Shown: in pieces, positions 44,254-56,050 of the stretch | How the letters are laid out: the number at the start of each line of letters is the position of its first letter | Numbering within the stretch: the first letter of the stretch is position 1 | Origin: Adiantum capillus-veneris | Lineage: Eukaryota; Streptophyta; Polypodiopsida; Polypodiales; Pteridaceae | Assembly (NCBI GenBank): GCA_014529385.2 | Contig: CM043947.1 | Location: forward strand, 123,080,891-123,144,890 | DNA length: 64,000 nucleotides | Direction of reading: 5' to 3' | The notes under the pieces: model-generated | Seen by the model: only the letters and a program-made list of their open reading frames with translations | What the model was told of the DNA's origin: nothing | Database searches by the model: none | Program-made: the position numbers and the translations under genes

Positions 44254-44694
44254 CACTATATGGCACGACTCTAGCCAGGGGGGATCTAGGGCCCAAATTT
44301 GGGGCGTGAAGCGGCTTTAATCTCGGCCGTCGGATCACGTAGTGAACTGGGAGTGAACTCGGGGCAAAAATGGCACCCCAAGCTCACTCCTAGTTCACCT
44401 GCCTCACGGGGTGTGGGTCGAACCTGGGACGTCTCGGTTGCCATACGAATGCCTACCACCATGCTAGCGCGCGTCACAGTCCATGTTGGCATGGCACATG
44501 ATCATACCCTAGTTTAGGCCCCCTAGTTCACCCCCAGTTCACCCACCCCTAGCTTACCCGCCCCTAGTTCACCCTCAGTCACCCTCAGTTCACCCCTAGT
44601 TCACTGTGTGATCCGACGGCTGAGATTAAAGCCGCATCGCGCCCCCAAATTTAGGCCCTAGATCTCCTCTGACCCAGAGCCATGACATATAGTG
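44254..44694 (-). mobile_element. Inverted-repeat element with tRNA-like core, copy 2 (opposite orientation)
   Basis: The left arm (44254-44360) and right arm (44590-44694) are about 100-base inverted repeats, each with CACTATA at the end and 'cggctttaatctcggccgtcgg'-type sequence inside. On the minus strand the core has an A-box-like TAGCATGGTGG (44457-44467) and a B box GGTTCGACCC (44415-44424) that fits the pol III consensus; box starts are 43 bases apart, as in a tRNA. The internal order is the reverse of copy 1, so the copies face each other. Degenerate 'agttcaccc' repeats fill 44520-44605. I see no target duplication. Confidence 0.72.
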
Positions 44695-46239
44695 ACGAGG
44701 GAGAGAGAGAGGGGGGGGGGGGGGGAATTGAGGATAATTAAGAAGAAAGAGACCTCAAAACATGTGCTTCATAATTGCATTTTCTAAAATGTAGTACAAT
44801 TTCAAAAATGTACTACTCGCCTCTTTACACTATTCACTACTGCCTACTGGTTCTATTCAACAAAACCCCATTAATTAGTCACCGAGATTCTAAACGAATC
44901 TGGAATTCAAAGCAAAAAACTCTCTGCATGTCGCTATCAGCCCTGCGCAGGCCGTTCACATGCTCCTTTGTTCTTATACCTGCGTCTGCCTCGACACAAA
45001 AATGCCTGCATGATTGGCTTCTGTCTTTGCTCTTGGCACAACCACTCGCACCATCAGGGATCACCTGCCCTCCCCGTGTCTCTCTTGCAAGGCCGTCAAG
45101 CATCGCTGCAGTAGGTGTTAACAAACCATGGCACGATGAAATCCTGTCCTTGATCCCCTTTCCTTGGATTGTTGCAGAGCCCTTCCTACACCATGGTCCT
45201 TTCCCCTCCAGGAATGGAAAACAATAATCTCGATGCTTCTCCATCTCAGCCACGCGAAGCAGGACAGCAGGAAGGAGAGCCACTGCCTTGCGACGGGAAT
45301 CTGCATCCCCAACTAGCTTTGCGCCCATGCCTCTTGCACCCTGCACTCAGTTGATCCACCCCTCCCTCCACAGCAAAACACCTGGAAAGCAAAGCGCCGG
45401 GAGGTGTTGCACATGTTACCCTTTGATTTGTGGAAATTCCCAAAATCCTCCTCAAATTTGAAAAATTCCCAAAACACCCCCTCTGTTATGTCGCCAATTC
45501 CCAAAATGCCCTTAAAATTTTCAAAAATTCCCAACATATCCCTGGTTGCTTTTTTGCTTTTCATAAGAAGAGATGCTAAAACTAAAATTTCAGTCGGTGA
45601 TGAATTGGTCATTATTTTTAAACATAATTTCATTTTTTGCAACCTAATTTACGACAAATTATTGTCAAACAAGAATAAAGATTTAAAAATCCAGAATAAT
45701 CCAACCAAAATAGATACAAGGGCATTTGAGAGATATTTTTGTAATTTTCTTGAATCAAATCTCCAAAGATAATATCATGTCTTGGCTAGCGCGACAACTA
45801 TCCCTCCTCACCCCAACTCGCACACCCTCCCGTTGGTCGCCTGCATAAAAACCACAAACAAAAACCCCAAATCAATAAAGGAAAAGTCTCTCTTTTGCTT
45901 TTCCCTTTCTCTCAACCCAAGGATCTTCCAATATTCCCATTAATTGAACTTAAAAAGAACGTTTTGGTAACCTACCTCCACTCTATTATACTTTCGTTAA
46001 TAGGAATCTCTTGAGATTTTGTTTTCACCCCCTTTTGTATGCTACTAAAGGCCTCCCTATCCTCGTTGTCATCTTCGTTATACACTGCACCTTTCCCTAT
46101 AGTATGTATCGTCAGGCTAACCCCTGCAACCCTTGGCTCACAATCTTATCATGATGGCGGTTTCTCCACACCTCGCCACATGTGCATTTTCTTTCACAAT
46201 GATTTCTCCTCTGTCTACATCTCAAGAAAAAGCTTGGAG
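44695..46239. other. Region without a confirmed gene
   Basis: A 155-residue minus-strand ORF at 44879-45346 (GKLARETRGG-like, Cys/Gly/Arg rich: YCFPFLEGKGPWCRKG, ETRGGQVIPDGASG) lies in a locally GC-richer patch, but I cannot assign it. 45420-45550 has degenerate 'aattcccaaaat' repeats. 45550-45780 is AT rich. Nothing else is recognised. Confidence 0.3.
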
Positions 46240-46430
46240 AGAGAGAGAGAGAGAGAGAGAGTAAAAGAGATGTGCTAACTCATCATGCTTGATGTGCCCA
46301 TTTCAAGCATGATCCCCTCCCCTCAAAACCCTTCTTCTAAAACACAGATCACATGCCTAGGTGCATCATGTCTCAAAAAACAGAGTGATAGCTGGCTGCG
46401 ACAATGCCGAAGAGAGAGAGAGAGAGAGCC
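46240..46430. repeat. Short (GA)n tracts
   Basis: (GA)n at 46241-46261 and a shorter tract at about 46410-46428. Confidence 0.9.
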
Positions 46431-46559
46431 ATCAAAATCCAAAACCCTTCAATTGCCAATCAAAATCATGCTCCTGCTACTAGGTTGCACCTTGTCCATC
46501 CAGTGTACAGGAATGAGAAAGGGGGAAAAGATTTTTGGCGTATAGCTAGGGCTAGCCAT

Positions 46560-47706
46560 TGGTGCAACCAAAGTTGGTCGAAGCTGGGAAGTGTCCTATG
46601 TAGTACTAAGGGTGCATAGAAGTGCATGGCAAAGAGTTGAAGCAAGGACGAAGGCCCTGGGCAAGCAGGTCACGGTGGAAATGTATGCCTAATGCAGTTT
46701 TTAAGTCTAGGAGGGCCTCAAAATGGGCTAGTTGGGATGGAATTTTCAAGAGTTCAAAGTGCTGAGTATGTTCCTTGGAATGTATTGTTCAAGATGCTCT
46801 AGAAGTCGGTTGGGACCACTCCTCAAATGGAGCCTAGTGTGAAAGATATAGCTATCCAAAGTTGGAAGACTTTGCAGATCCCCGATGGGCAGGGTAGGTA
46901 TGGACATGGGACTGAAGTTAGAGTCAGTGGATAAGATTGAGGAGCTCGAGTTGTAGAGCATGCCGTTCTTTTTCAATTGTCGATTGGAGCTCTAGAGAAA
47001 AAATTGTGGCTTTGTAGAAAATTTATCAAGAGCCAGTTGTGTGATTGCTCGGGAGTTGAGCCATCTGGAATTTTTCTAGCTTTGACAGGTTCTAGCAGGT
47101 AGAGGGCATCACGTGGAGTCAACAAGAAGTGACAACGAGTCAATCGAAGCTACAGATACCAGTTAGAGCCAGTTGAGTTTTGACGACCACAGTGATCGTG
47201 GAGGTCCCGGATGTTTTTTTTTGTAGTTTTTATTCACCCGGTTTGTGAAGTCGGAGTGAGACCGCAATGGTGAAGTTGAAGGATGGCACTATGAGGTTCC
47301 GGGGGTGCTTTGCAGTTTAGCACTTAATGCTTTAGGCACCAAATGGTAAGAGGAGGAATGAGGAAAAAAGATTAACTTTTTTGACAAATTTTATGTGATG
47401 TTTGGAGCCTTATGGGAGAGGGGCACCTAGAGCATGCTATGTGGCACGTAGTTACCCCATATGCGCATACGGGGGACTAACAAGCTTTGGCATTTATACT
47501 CGAGGGTGAACACTCATTAGTCAAGGTGAAGTGGAGATGGGAGCTCTCTTAAGGCGTTGGCTATAGCATCTGTGATGTGAGCGCTGCGCGGCGACCCGTT
47601 GGCGATGCAGGCGTCCGTTCTACAGCGTGACGATGGTGTTAGCCGCTAATATTTTTTGAAACCAATGTGGCATGAGGCACTAGCACTCCCTCCTTAGTGA
47701 AGGCAA

Positions 47707-47752
<46 letters not shown>

Positions 47753-48480
47753 AACCGATCAAGCTTGCCAAGAAATGCTAAATGTGATGCAAAAGTGGGC
47801 CAATTAGATGTATATTACTACAATCGGATGGAGGACTCTATAAAAACTAATATTTGAGAGCGTCTTTTGGCAGTTTTTTTGCAGACCATGCATTGTTTTG
47901 AGAGTCCGAAAGAGGGTCCATTTGGAGGCTATTCTCGCGGAAGAGTGTGTTGGCAGAGGCAAGCTCAAAGTGGAATCATTGGAGCAATGGGGATCCAACA
48001 AGGGCTTGCCCCACTGAAGTCTTTTGCAAAGTGAAGCTTGGGTGTATGTTGTTTTCCCATCCGGCCATGGTTTTGGTGTTCATGCTCATGTAAAGTTTCT
48101 TTTATGAAATGAAGCCTACATTGCCCCGTTTTGGTGTCGGTTCTCCCCTTCCCTCTTCTCTTTCTCCTACTCTCGTGTTTTGCCTTCCGTGTCGTCTTTG
48201 TGGAAGTGTGTGCCCACAAGAGCAAGTGGCTCTTGTGTGTGGAGTTAGAGTGTTGGTGTGTGTGGTGAGAGGGTTGAGATGGACAACAATGGAATGTGAG
48301 TGCAGTGTGGTGTTCTGTCGGAGCTTGTGTGCATCGTGTCGTGTGCAAATAGTGGTTTGCTTGTATGAGTGTGAGTTTTGTGGGTGAAATCTAGTGGACT
48401 GGGGTGTTGTGTATATCTTGGGCCATAGAGAGGCATTGTTTTCAGGTGTGTTCCCCTTTCTCCCTCTCCACCATTCAGCT
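46560..48480 (+). mobile_element. Older TR-GAG family copy, LTR and leader only
   Basis: Starts TGGTGCAACCAAAG like the LTR at 34837 and aligns with it to about 47050 (gcatggcaaagagttgaagc.., ..tttgcagatccccgatgggc). The right part (about 48020-48480) matches the leader end of the TR-GAG element (ggtgttgtgtatatcttggg; aggtgtgttcccctttctcc). Gag is absent. A (GA)n tract sits inside at 47712-47748. Confidence 0.65.
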
Positions 48481-48720
48481 CTAATGAGGGATTTCATCCA
48501 TGTCTTCACTTGAAATGTGAAGTGATAATAATGCATGTTATTAACACCCCATGGGAGTGTTAATAACATTAAATTCACACTGACCTATTGAAATCGGGAG
48601 TTTGTGTTTTCCCCTCGAGATATTTGATTTACCCAATGGGCCTCCAACACACCCCTTAGTGGCCCGACAGGCTCAAACTTACCTCCAAATTTTCAAAGAG
48701 GCGCCAAATTTGGAGGGGCC
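48481..48720. other. Short stretch without a gene
   Basis: No recognised feature. A small palindrome-like 'gttattaacacccc..gggagtgttaataac' lies at about 48537-48569. Confidence 0.4.
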
Positions 48721-48730
48721 TATATAAACA
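48721..48730 (+). promoter_or_regulatory. TATA-like box
   Basis: TATATAAACA in GC-richer surroundings, about 130 bases before an ATG at 48852 that opens a 125-codon frame over a tandem repeat. Whether this is a promoter is unproven. Confidence 0.3.
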
Positions 48731-48863
48731 AAGGCCCACCTTCTTAATCACCCCTTTTGGCACACTCTCTAGAGTCCTCACTAGAGCTAAACTCGAGGTT
48801 TATCCTTAAGATTTATCATGTAAATTTTTTGCATCTTTTTTTCCTATAAGAATGTCCACGTAT

Positions 48864-49165
48864 AGTTACCTCCCTAAGGTGTCTGTTTGCCACTTGAATG
48901 CAGGTTTGGGTAGAAAGCACTCTCATGGAGGATTTAGGTGGTGCAAGTGCTTGGGGATAATTTCTAATATTGGAATGGAGCGCTCCTCATCACTACACAA
49001 GTATACTTGTATTTCACAACTAGTTACCTCCCTTGGGTGTCTATCTGCATGGAAAGATGTTTGGGTAGGAAGCATCCTCGTGGAGGGTTTATGTGGTGCA
49101 AGTGCTTGGGACTCATTTCTATTGTTGGAATGGAGCACTCCTCATCATTGCACCAATTTTATGTT
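48864..49165 (+). repeat. Diverged tandem duplication, period 158
   Basis: Units starting 'agttacctcccta' (48864) and 'agttacctccctt' (49022) stay aligned through 'ttggaatggagc[ga]ctcctcatca'. The ORF spanning both (48852-49229) has no known domain. Confidence 0.8.
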
Positions 49166-51280
49166 TTTTTTTCTTTTGCCTACGTTTATTACTTTTTTTG
49201 GGTTATTAATGCTGCTTAAGGTCCCTTGATGCTGCACGAAAGGGCCCTCATGTTGTCAAGAGGGACATAAATGTATCTCAGAGGGCTAAGGCTGTACCTT
49301 GGAGGGCCAAGGCTACTACCCAACATGAAAAAATGACCCAACCGTTTGGTAGCCTTCAAGTCACATGGTCAGTTTTTTTGAATGTGAAGAGTTGTGACTT
49401 GAGAATTTTGTTAATTTGCAATGTGATCACAACAAAAAACACGTGATTACATGAATATGAAATTTCTGTAGTCCACCCTCAATATTGAAATCCTTGGCTC
49501 CAATGCATATTCAGGCATGTTGCTCTTTAGCTCCAAGGGTCCCTCCTTCAATGTCTACAGTGGCCATGCCAACAACAATGCAAGCTTTTGGATACCTTAA
49601 TATTGGGTACCATGAAGAAGTTTAAAGAAATTGAGAAGAGACGGTCACTTGCTAACGGTGTCATCATTCGATCAGGTTCTCTTCCACCATGCCTCTGCAT
49701 TGACCCTTTCTCCTATTTGTGTCAAACCTCCTTGTAATGGCGATGCAGCCTAGCACTCCCCTTGTGGAAATCTGCAGGTACAAGAGAGGGAGAGACATTT
49801 GCGCAGAAGCAGTGAAGAGAGAGAGAAAGGGGGACAATGACAGAGAGAACCATCCTGCATGGGTTTTCTTCCTTCTCATAGGTCTCACCTCAAATTAAGA
49901 AGTATTCATCTATCTCTTCACCTTCACAACACATAGCTCTCTCTTCCTTTCCGCTCACTCCTCCACGTGATGTCTCCCAACTTTTTCTCCTCAATTGCAA
50001 AGATAGCATCTACCCAAATTTTGCTTAATGAGGCTTGATTTCAAAATTGAACCACCAACCTACTGGTTACGTTAGTTACTAATATAATCAACATAATGGA
50101 AGTACAAAAGATAATTCATTAACTAGGAGATTCTTTGGAGTCTTTGTTTAATACAAGGAAGGGTTCATGGAATCCTTGAGGGGAACGGAGGAGTTTTTGG
50201 CCTCCCGAAGATCTTAGTATCCATATGGGTGAAGGTCATTCAATTCTAAGTGTTAGAGATGTGTCCCTCAAAAGAGCCTTAAAAGTCTTGAAGAGAAAAC
50301 AATCATGTCCTTGCAAATGCTATTTCTTAAAGTTGCATTCATATTTTTGACACACTGAAAAAGGTTTTAAAGGACAAAGGATTAAATAGTGTATTCATAG
50401 GGTGTTAGTGCAACTTGCTCCCTCGGAATGCAAGGCCCATAAAATCATGCAAAAGGGCTTCTTGGGTTTGCAATCTTCACGTGTAGCTAGATCAAGTGCT
50501 TTTTCTATCTAGTGGTTCTCTTGCAAGTTGATGATGTTGGTATGTGATGCAAGTTGCTAGGATCCGCTGTGTGTCGTGCTTTTGGGAAGGTATGCCCTTG
50601 TTATGCAGCTCTTCTGGGATGCTTTTAGGGCCTATGTGGACTATTGTAGTGGTAACATGATTCTTCCTATGTGCTTTACGTGTGGGTATCGGATTGGGTC
50701 CATGAGCTGGATCGGTGATGCAGAGGTGAAAACTCCTATTTGTCCCCCTTGTCGTTTGTTTTTGTTTGTTTGTTGTATTTCCCTTTCGGTTGGGTGGCTC
50801 CCCGTTCGGTTACCTTCTTTGTTAGGGTGACTCCCTTGTTAGCCATGTCTCCTTTCTTGTGTTTTTGTGGTCGGTTATGTGGTTGTTTGATGCCATAGGT
50901 CGGTCGAAGCAAGGATCTCACGTGTTACTTTTTGGCTATTTTATTCTATCTACCACTCACATTTGTGAGTTTGGAATAAAAAAGAGTATATTCAGAGAGT
51001 TTGATGTGAAATATTAATTCAATAATTTTTTAATATTGTGATTCGTAATGGATTTTTTCATTGAAAGACTTCACAAAGATTCATTTTGTTAAATTGTTTA
51101 TTATTTTTTATGCTTATTAAATCTATCTTTTCTATGAAAACATTAAAATATTCTTTTTTCTTTCAATGTATATTTTTATTTAATTTTTTTAACTCTTTTT
51201 TAAATTTTATTTTGGTTTCAAATGATAATGTGCAATACAGACCTTTCACCTTATTATTTAAGTGGAGCCTTTCCTAATTT
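49166..51280. other. Two kilobases without a recognised gene
   Basis: Only short ORFs with no motif. 51000-51270 is AT rich. I see no repeat or element edge. Confidence 0.5.
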
Positions 51281-51410
51281 ATATACCATTCATGATTATG
51301 GATGTATCATGTATGTATAGTGGATAATATAATGTAACATATAATGGATGTATCAAGTATCTATAATGGATAATACCATATAATATATAATGGATTGTTA
51401 GCACGCTTTT
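51281..51410. repeat. AT-rich degenerate repeat
   Basis: Versions of 'ataatggat[ag]atac' and 'tatcaagtatc' recur every 25-55 bases. Confidence 0.6.
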
Positions 51411-51892
51411 ATCATTGCATGTACTTGCAAGAAAGGTCATAACACAGAGATACAAATGACTTAATGAGACCTTCATACTTTTGTCATTTCCATTATGATA
51501 GAATTGAGCATAATACCTTTAACACTTGAAGTGCAATGCAAACTGCTATCACATTGAATCCATATGCACACTTGATGTGCTATCTCTATTGCTAGCCCTC
51601 CTTTCCACATGCTGGGTTGGGACACCCCTGCTTAAGCTGTATCAAACTAATGGAGGATAGTAAGAGCCTTTGCCTTATCCTCAAAGCCGCTGAAAGTGCT
51701 ATACTTTACAATTGCACCACCTTCTTTATAGGCTTTTGTCTTTTCCAGTGCCCCCTAGATTGTTATAGGGAATTGTCAGCAACATGGGCATTGTAGTAGT
51801 GATCATCATCATTCCTTGGCCATTGACATTTTGCATCATAAGCTATTGCCTAGAAAAACCAACCATGAAAAAATTGCCTTGTGGCACCCCAA
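51411..51892. other. Stretch without a recognised gene
   Basis: No motif recognised. The end joins copy A of the unidentified retroelement and may be its continuation. Confidence 0.4.
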
Positions 51893-53224
51893 CTGGCCTT
51901 GATTGCTCTGAAATCCTTGCTGCATGCCGATATTACCATACATGGGGTTGGCATCATGCTTTGCACACCCCAAACATTGTTCCTACAATATATTTTTGGT
52001 TTCTAGGTGCATAAATGGCCATACTTTGGAACACAGATCCACCTTTGAAATACCCAGGATGTACCGTGGGTGGTGGAAAAACATGATGCATTTCCTGAAA
52101 ACTGGTTCCTGTCCATTTAATGCAACATGTGGACTCTGAAAGGTGGTGGGCTGAACTGGAAAAACCTTTGAAATTTTCGTGCTGACCACCTGTTCATGGA
52201 TGGAAGGAACCCGCCTTGGATCCCCAACATAATTTGCAACGTTCAACTACTCCCTATCTTGTTGGGACACATGAAGGACTTGGGCTTGAGCCTCAATGGG
52301 CTCTACTGCATGAGAAAATTTCCTTGTCTGTTGTGACACTATTGGCACTTGCAAGGATTCCATGAACCTAGGATTTTGCACCAACTAAGAAAACACATTC
52401 ATAGTGGCAACGAATTGTGTCATGAACACATCCTCATCTAGTTTCCCAGTCATAAACCCTTAACCTTGTGGACCATTCAAATCAACAAAAGGTACAGACA
52501 GGGGTGGCTGTGTACCTAGCCAACCTCAAACACTGGAGGAATAGCATGATTGTCCTGTGAAGAGGAATCCTCTTTTCTGGTGTCGTTTGTCCTGTGAGCC
52601 ATAGTGTAATTCCAAGTTCCTGTACTCTCTGTTTTCACCAAAAACCAACCGAGGCTCACTTATTGAGGAAAAAGTGATTTTGTCTTGGCGACAAAACTAT
52701 GAAACCGGCCGTAGGACAGTAGAATTTGGCTTTCACCCAATCTATACTTTAACTTTACGACGTAAAGGAACTTCACAAATAAGCCTGTGACTGGAATTCA
52801 ATACTTCAAGGCATTTCATGACTTGGTAGCTAGAGCGCTCCCAAGCAGACAGCAACACCGTGCTGGCCCGAAAGATTGTTGCCCCTTTTGGTATTTCTTT
52901 ATTCTTATTACACTTGAGAAAAACTTGTAAACTGCTACAAGTTGTCCCACTTATATCGTGCTTAAATTTCTCCGCTCTAACCCAATTTCGGCAACATAAC
53001 CACAGTAGAAGTCTTACGGACAAAATCCCAAGTACAAAGTGACTTTCCATGCACTTTATAGCACTTTGTAAGATAAAAACGTAAGAAAGCATGCGAAACG
53101 ACTCCAAGTATAGAGAGACAAAGAATGGTGGATGCTGAAGAACGTTAAAGTAGATAGGGATGCACGGGGAGGTCAAGGGGTGATTAAGGTAAAAAGGGTG
53201 TGACACCAAACGCGTTTTTCTCAT
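51893..53224 (-). mobile_element. Unidentified retroelement 5' part, copy A
   Basis: Direct copy of 54766-56050. On the minus strand an ATG near 52601 opens MAHRTNDTRKEDSSSQDNHA and the frame continues with stops through QNPRFMESLQVPIVSQQT, EPIEAQAQVLHVSQQDRE and a Gly/Met/Gln-rich part near 51900-52080. The part upstream (52700-53224) resembles LTR/leader sequence. I cannot name the family; no RT, protease or integrase is present. Confidence 0.5.
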
Positions 53225-54199
53225 AGTGAGCTCATTAGTGGTGTGAGTTTAAATATACAAGTGAAGGAGGTAAATGGGCGTTTATAGAGGGGTAGTTTGA
53301 GGTGGATTTTGGGGGTGGGGTACAAGGGAGTTAATGGTAGTGTACAAATGTACATTGGGAAAGAGTTAGGGACAAATGAGTTAATGGTAGTGTACAAAAG
53401 TACAAAGGGTTAGAGTTAGGGTATACATGTTGTACCCAATAGTGTTATGTTGTTTGAAGATGATGGTGATTTGATAACCAAGTTAGTGGGGAGATAGAGG
53501 GTAAAGAGAAAGGTCCATATTTAGGGGAAAGTAAGGGGGAGGATGATTTTTTAATATCCATTTTATATTTTTCATGGAGCTAGTAGACCAATTTATATTT
53601 TTCATGGGGCTAATAGACCAAAGGTGTATTGGTAGACAAAGTTGACTTATGATTTAACAAGGGTACAGAAGGAGGTAGGTAAGAGATTGGTGGGGTTTAG
53701 TAAACTGAGATAAGCCCCCAAACTAAGGGTGTAAAGAGTGGTGTTACGGGGGGGGGGGGGGGGGGGGGGGGGGGAGAGGTAAAGTAAAGGAAGTAAGGAG
53801 TGCCAGAGGGGGGGAAAGCATAGGTGTGAACACGATAAGGGATAAAGTAGAAGGGAGGGGCCCGACCCCTAAAGTCCACTACTTAAAGGGTAGGGGTATA
53901 AAAAAAAATGGTGATTTCCAAATATTTATTTGTCAAAGGTGTGTGGCAAGCCAAAAAGGAAAACATGTAGCCCATTCAAAGATTTATGTGAGTCTTTCGG
54001 GGTGGTGCAAGGTATTTACAAGCAAGCTATGGAGGTTGGGCCTAGAGGTCCAACAAATGGTGGGTCTAGGTAGAAGCGAGAGTGAGGGGTTGTATTGGCA
54101 AGCCAAAGCGATAGGGTTCCTGATACAAAGGGAGGGTGATAGCCTTCTTGTGGAAGGAGTTAAAGGTATGTTGAAGGTTATGGAGGGTGGTTTTTTAAA
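53225..54199. other. Spacer with poly-G
   Basis: A run of 27 G at 53748-53774. Around 53300-53410 there is a short repeat ('gttaatggtagtgtacaaa' twice, 62 bases apart) and 'atatttttcatggggctaatagacca' twice (about 53566 and 53592). ORF 53826-54236 on the + strand has no motif. Confidence 0.7.
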
Positions 54200-54765
54200 T
54201 CAAAGAGTGGGCTCCATGAGGGAGGTGCGATTCTGATAGATGACTTTTTTGAACACATAATGAAGAAAACCTTGTGGATATCCTTTCGCCCTAAGGTGTT
54301 GGAAGAAGAGATTGTGGATAGCAATGAAAAATTCCAAGGAGCTTTCTCTAATGATGAATCTTTTGAGTTCAGTAATAATGAAAGCCACTTTTAAGTGTGT
54401 AGGGTGCCACGAGATACAGGGGATGTAGTTAAAAGCATTTAAGGGTTCTTTATGGCAGAGAGAGTCCAAAAGGCTTGAGGAGGCAAACTTTGTTTCTTTA
54501 AAAAATCCTATGTCGAGGATAGTGGCATGGTTTGGGAGAGATGTGGATAGAGATTTTAATGTGATCTTGAAGCGATTTTCCGTAATCATTCAGACAAGAG
54601 GTTAGGGACGCCTTAGAGCCACAATCCATAGCTTAAAGGAATCTTGTACATATCGCTTGAAGTAGAGAAGGTTAGGACTTCTCAAAAGGGAAGAAGAGGC
54701 TTCCAAATGGCATAAGAAGAGGCATGCATATACTACGGCAAAATTGGAGCCCATAGCGGTGCCTT
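54200..54765 (-). pseudogene. Penelope-like reverse transcriptase relic
   Basis: From 54760 the minus strand reads QGTAMGSNFAVVYACLFL, CHLE, then NLLYFKRYVQDSFKLW, a stop, a divergent stretch, and YIPCISWHPTHLKVAFI, ELKRFIIRESS and LRAKGYPQGFLHYVFKKV to 54200. GTAMGSxxAxxYAxLFLxxLE, RYVDDxF and HPxHxKxxFIxxELxR..RGYP are the order and spacing of Penelope-like RTs. The active site is YVQD, with the first Asp replaced. The N-terminal RT motifs are missing because copy B begins at the break. No GIY-YIG endonuclease is visible. Other RT classes with a similar C-terminus cannot be fully excluded. Confidence 0.65.
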
Positions 54766-56050
54766 GCTACATGCCGATATTACCATACATGGGGCTTGGC
54801 ATCTCACCTTGCATACCCCCAAACATTGTTCCTGGCATATATTGCTGGTTTCCAGGTGCATAACCGGCCATACTTTGGAATATGGATCCACCTTTGAAAT
54901 ACCCAGGATATTACCATACATGGGGCTTGGCATCTTACCTTGCATACCCCCAAACATTGTTCCTTGCATATATTGCTGGTTTCGAGGTGCATAACCGGCC
55001 ATACTTTGGAATATGGATCCACCTTTGAAATACCCAGGATGTACCGTGGGTGGTGGAAAAACTTGATACATTGCCTTAAAACTGGTTCCTATCCATTTAA
55101 TGCAACATTTGGACTCTGAAAGGTGGTTGGCTGAACTAGAAAAACTTGTGAAATTTGCATGCTAACCACATGTTCATGGATGGAAGGAACCTCTCTTGGA
55201 GCTCCAATAGAATTTGAAATGTGCAAGTGCTCCCTATCTTGTTGGGACACATGAAGGACTTGGGCTTGAGCCTCAATGGGCTCTACTGCATGAGATAATT
55301 TCCTTGTCTGATGTGAAAATATTGGCGCTTAAAAAAATTCCATGAACCTAGGATTCTGCACCAACCGAGAAAACACATTCACAGCGGCAACCAGTTGTGT
55401 CTTGATTACATCCTCGTCTAGTTTCTCAGTCATAAACCCTTGACCTTGCAGAGCATTCAAATCAAGAAAAGGTACAGACAGGGATGGCTGTGAACTCTTG
55501 CCAACCTCAAACACTAGAGAAATAGCTTGTTTGTCCTGTGAAGAGGAACCCTCTTCTCTGGAGTCGCTTGTCCTGTGAGCCTAGTGTAATTCCAAGTTCT
55601 TGTACTCTCTGTCTTCACCAAAAACCAAGCGAGGCTCACTTCTTGAGGAAAAATTGATTCTATCTTCGCGACGAAACGATGAAACCGGCCCATAGGGCGG
55701 TAAACTTTGGCTTTCACCCGATCTATAATTTAACTTTACGACACAAAGGAACTTGAAGAATAAGCCTGTGACTAGAATTCAACACTTCAAGGCATTTCAC
55801 AAGTTGGTATCTAGAGCGCTCCCAAGCAGATAACGACACCGGGTTGGCCCAAAAAATTGTCGTCCCTTTTGGTATTGTTTTATTCTTAATACACTTGAGA
55901 AAAACTTGTAAACTTCCACAAGCTTTCCCACTTTTATCGGGATGAAATTCTTCTACTTTAACCCGATTTCGGCAACATAACCACAGTAGAAGTATCCACG
56001 GACAAAATCCCAAGTACATGGTGACTTTCCACGCACTTTAGAGCACTTCA
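54766..56050 (-). mobile_element. Unidentified retroelement 5' part, copy B
   Basis: Direct copy of 51905-53050, differing by roughly one base in ten by eye. The minus strand carries QNPRFMEFF, stop, and EPIEAQAQVLHVSQQDRE in the same frame as copy A, then FPPPTVHPGYFKGG and MAGYAPRNQQYMQGTMFGGM. A 131-base block is duplicated in tandem here (54776-54906 and 54907-55037), and copy A has it once. Its left end meets the Penelope-like RT within about 10 bases of 54760. Confidence 0.55.

Noticed and set aside
43962-44467. Functional tRNA genes in the inverted-repeat elements
   Set aside because: A and B boxes fit, but I could not see a matching acceptor stem or clean anticodon arm; the segments are called tRNA-like only.
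44111-44517. ORFs inside the inverted-repeat element
   Set aside because: They follow the arms on both strands and are not conserved between the two copies.
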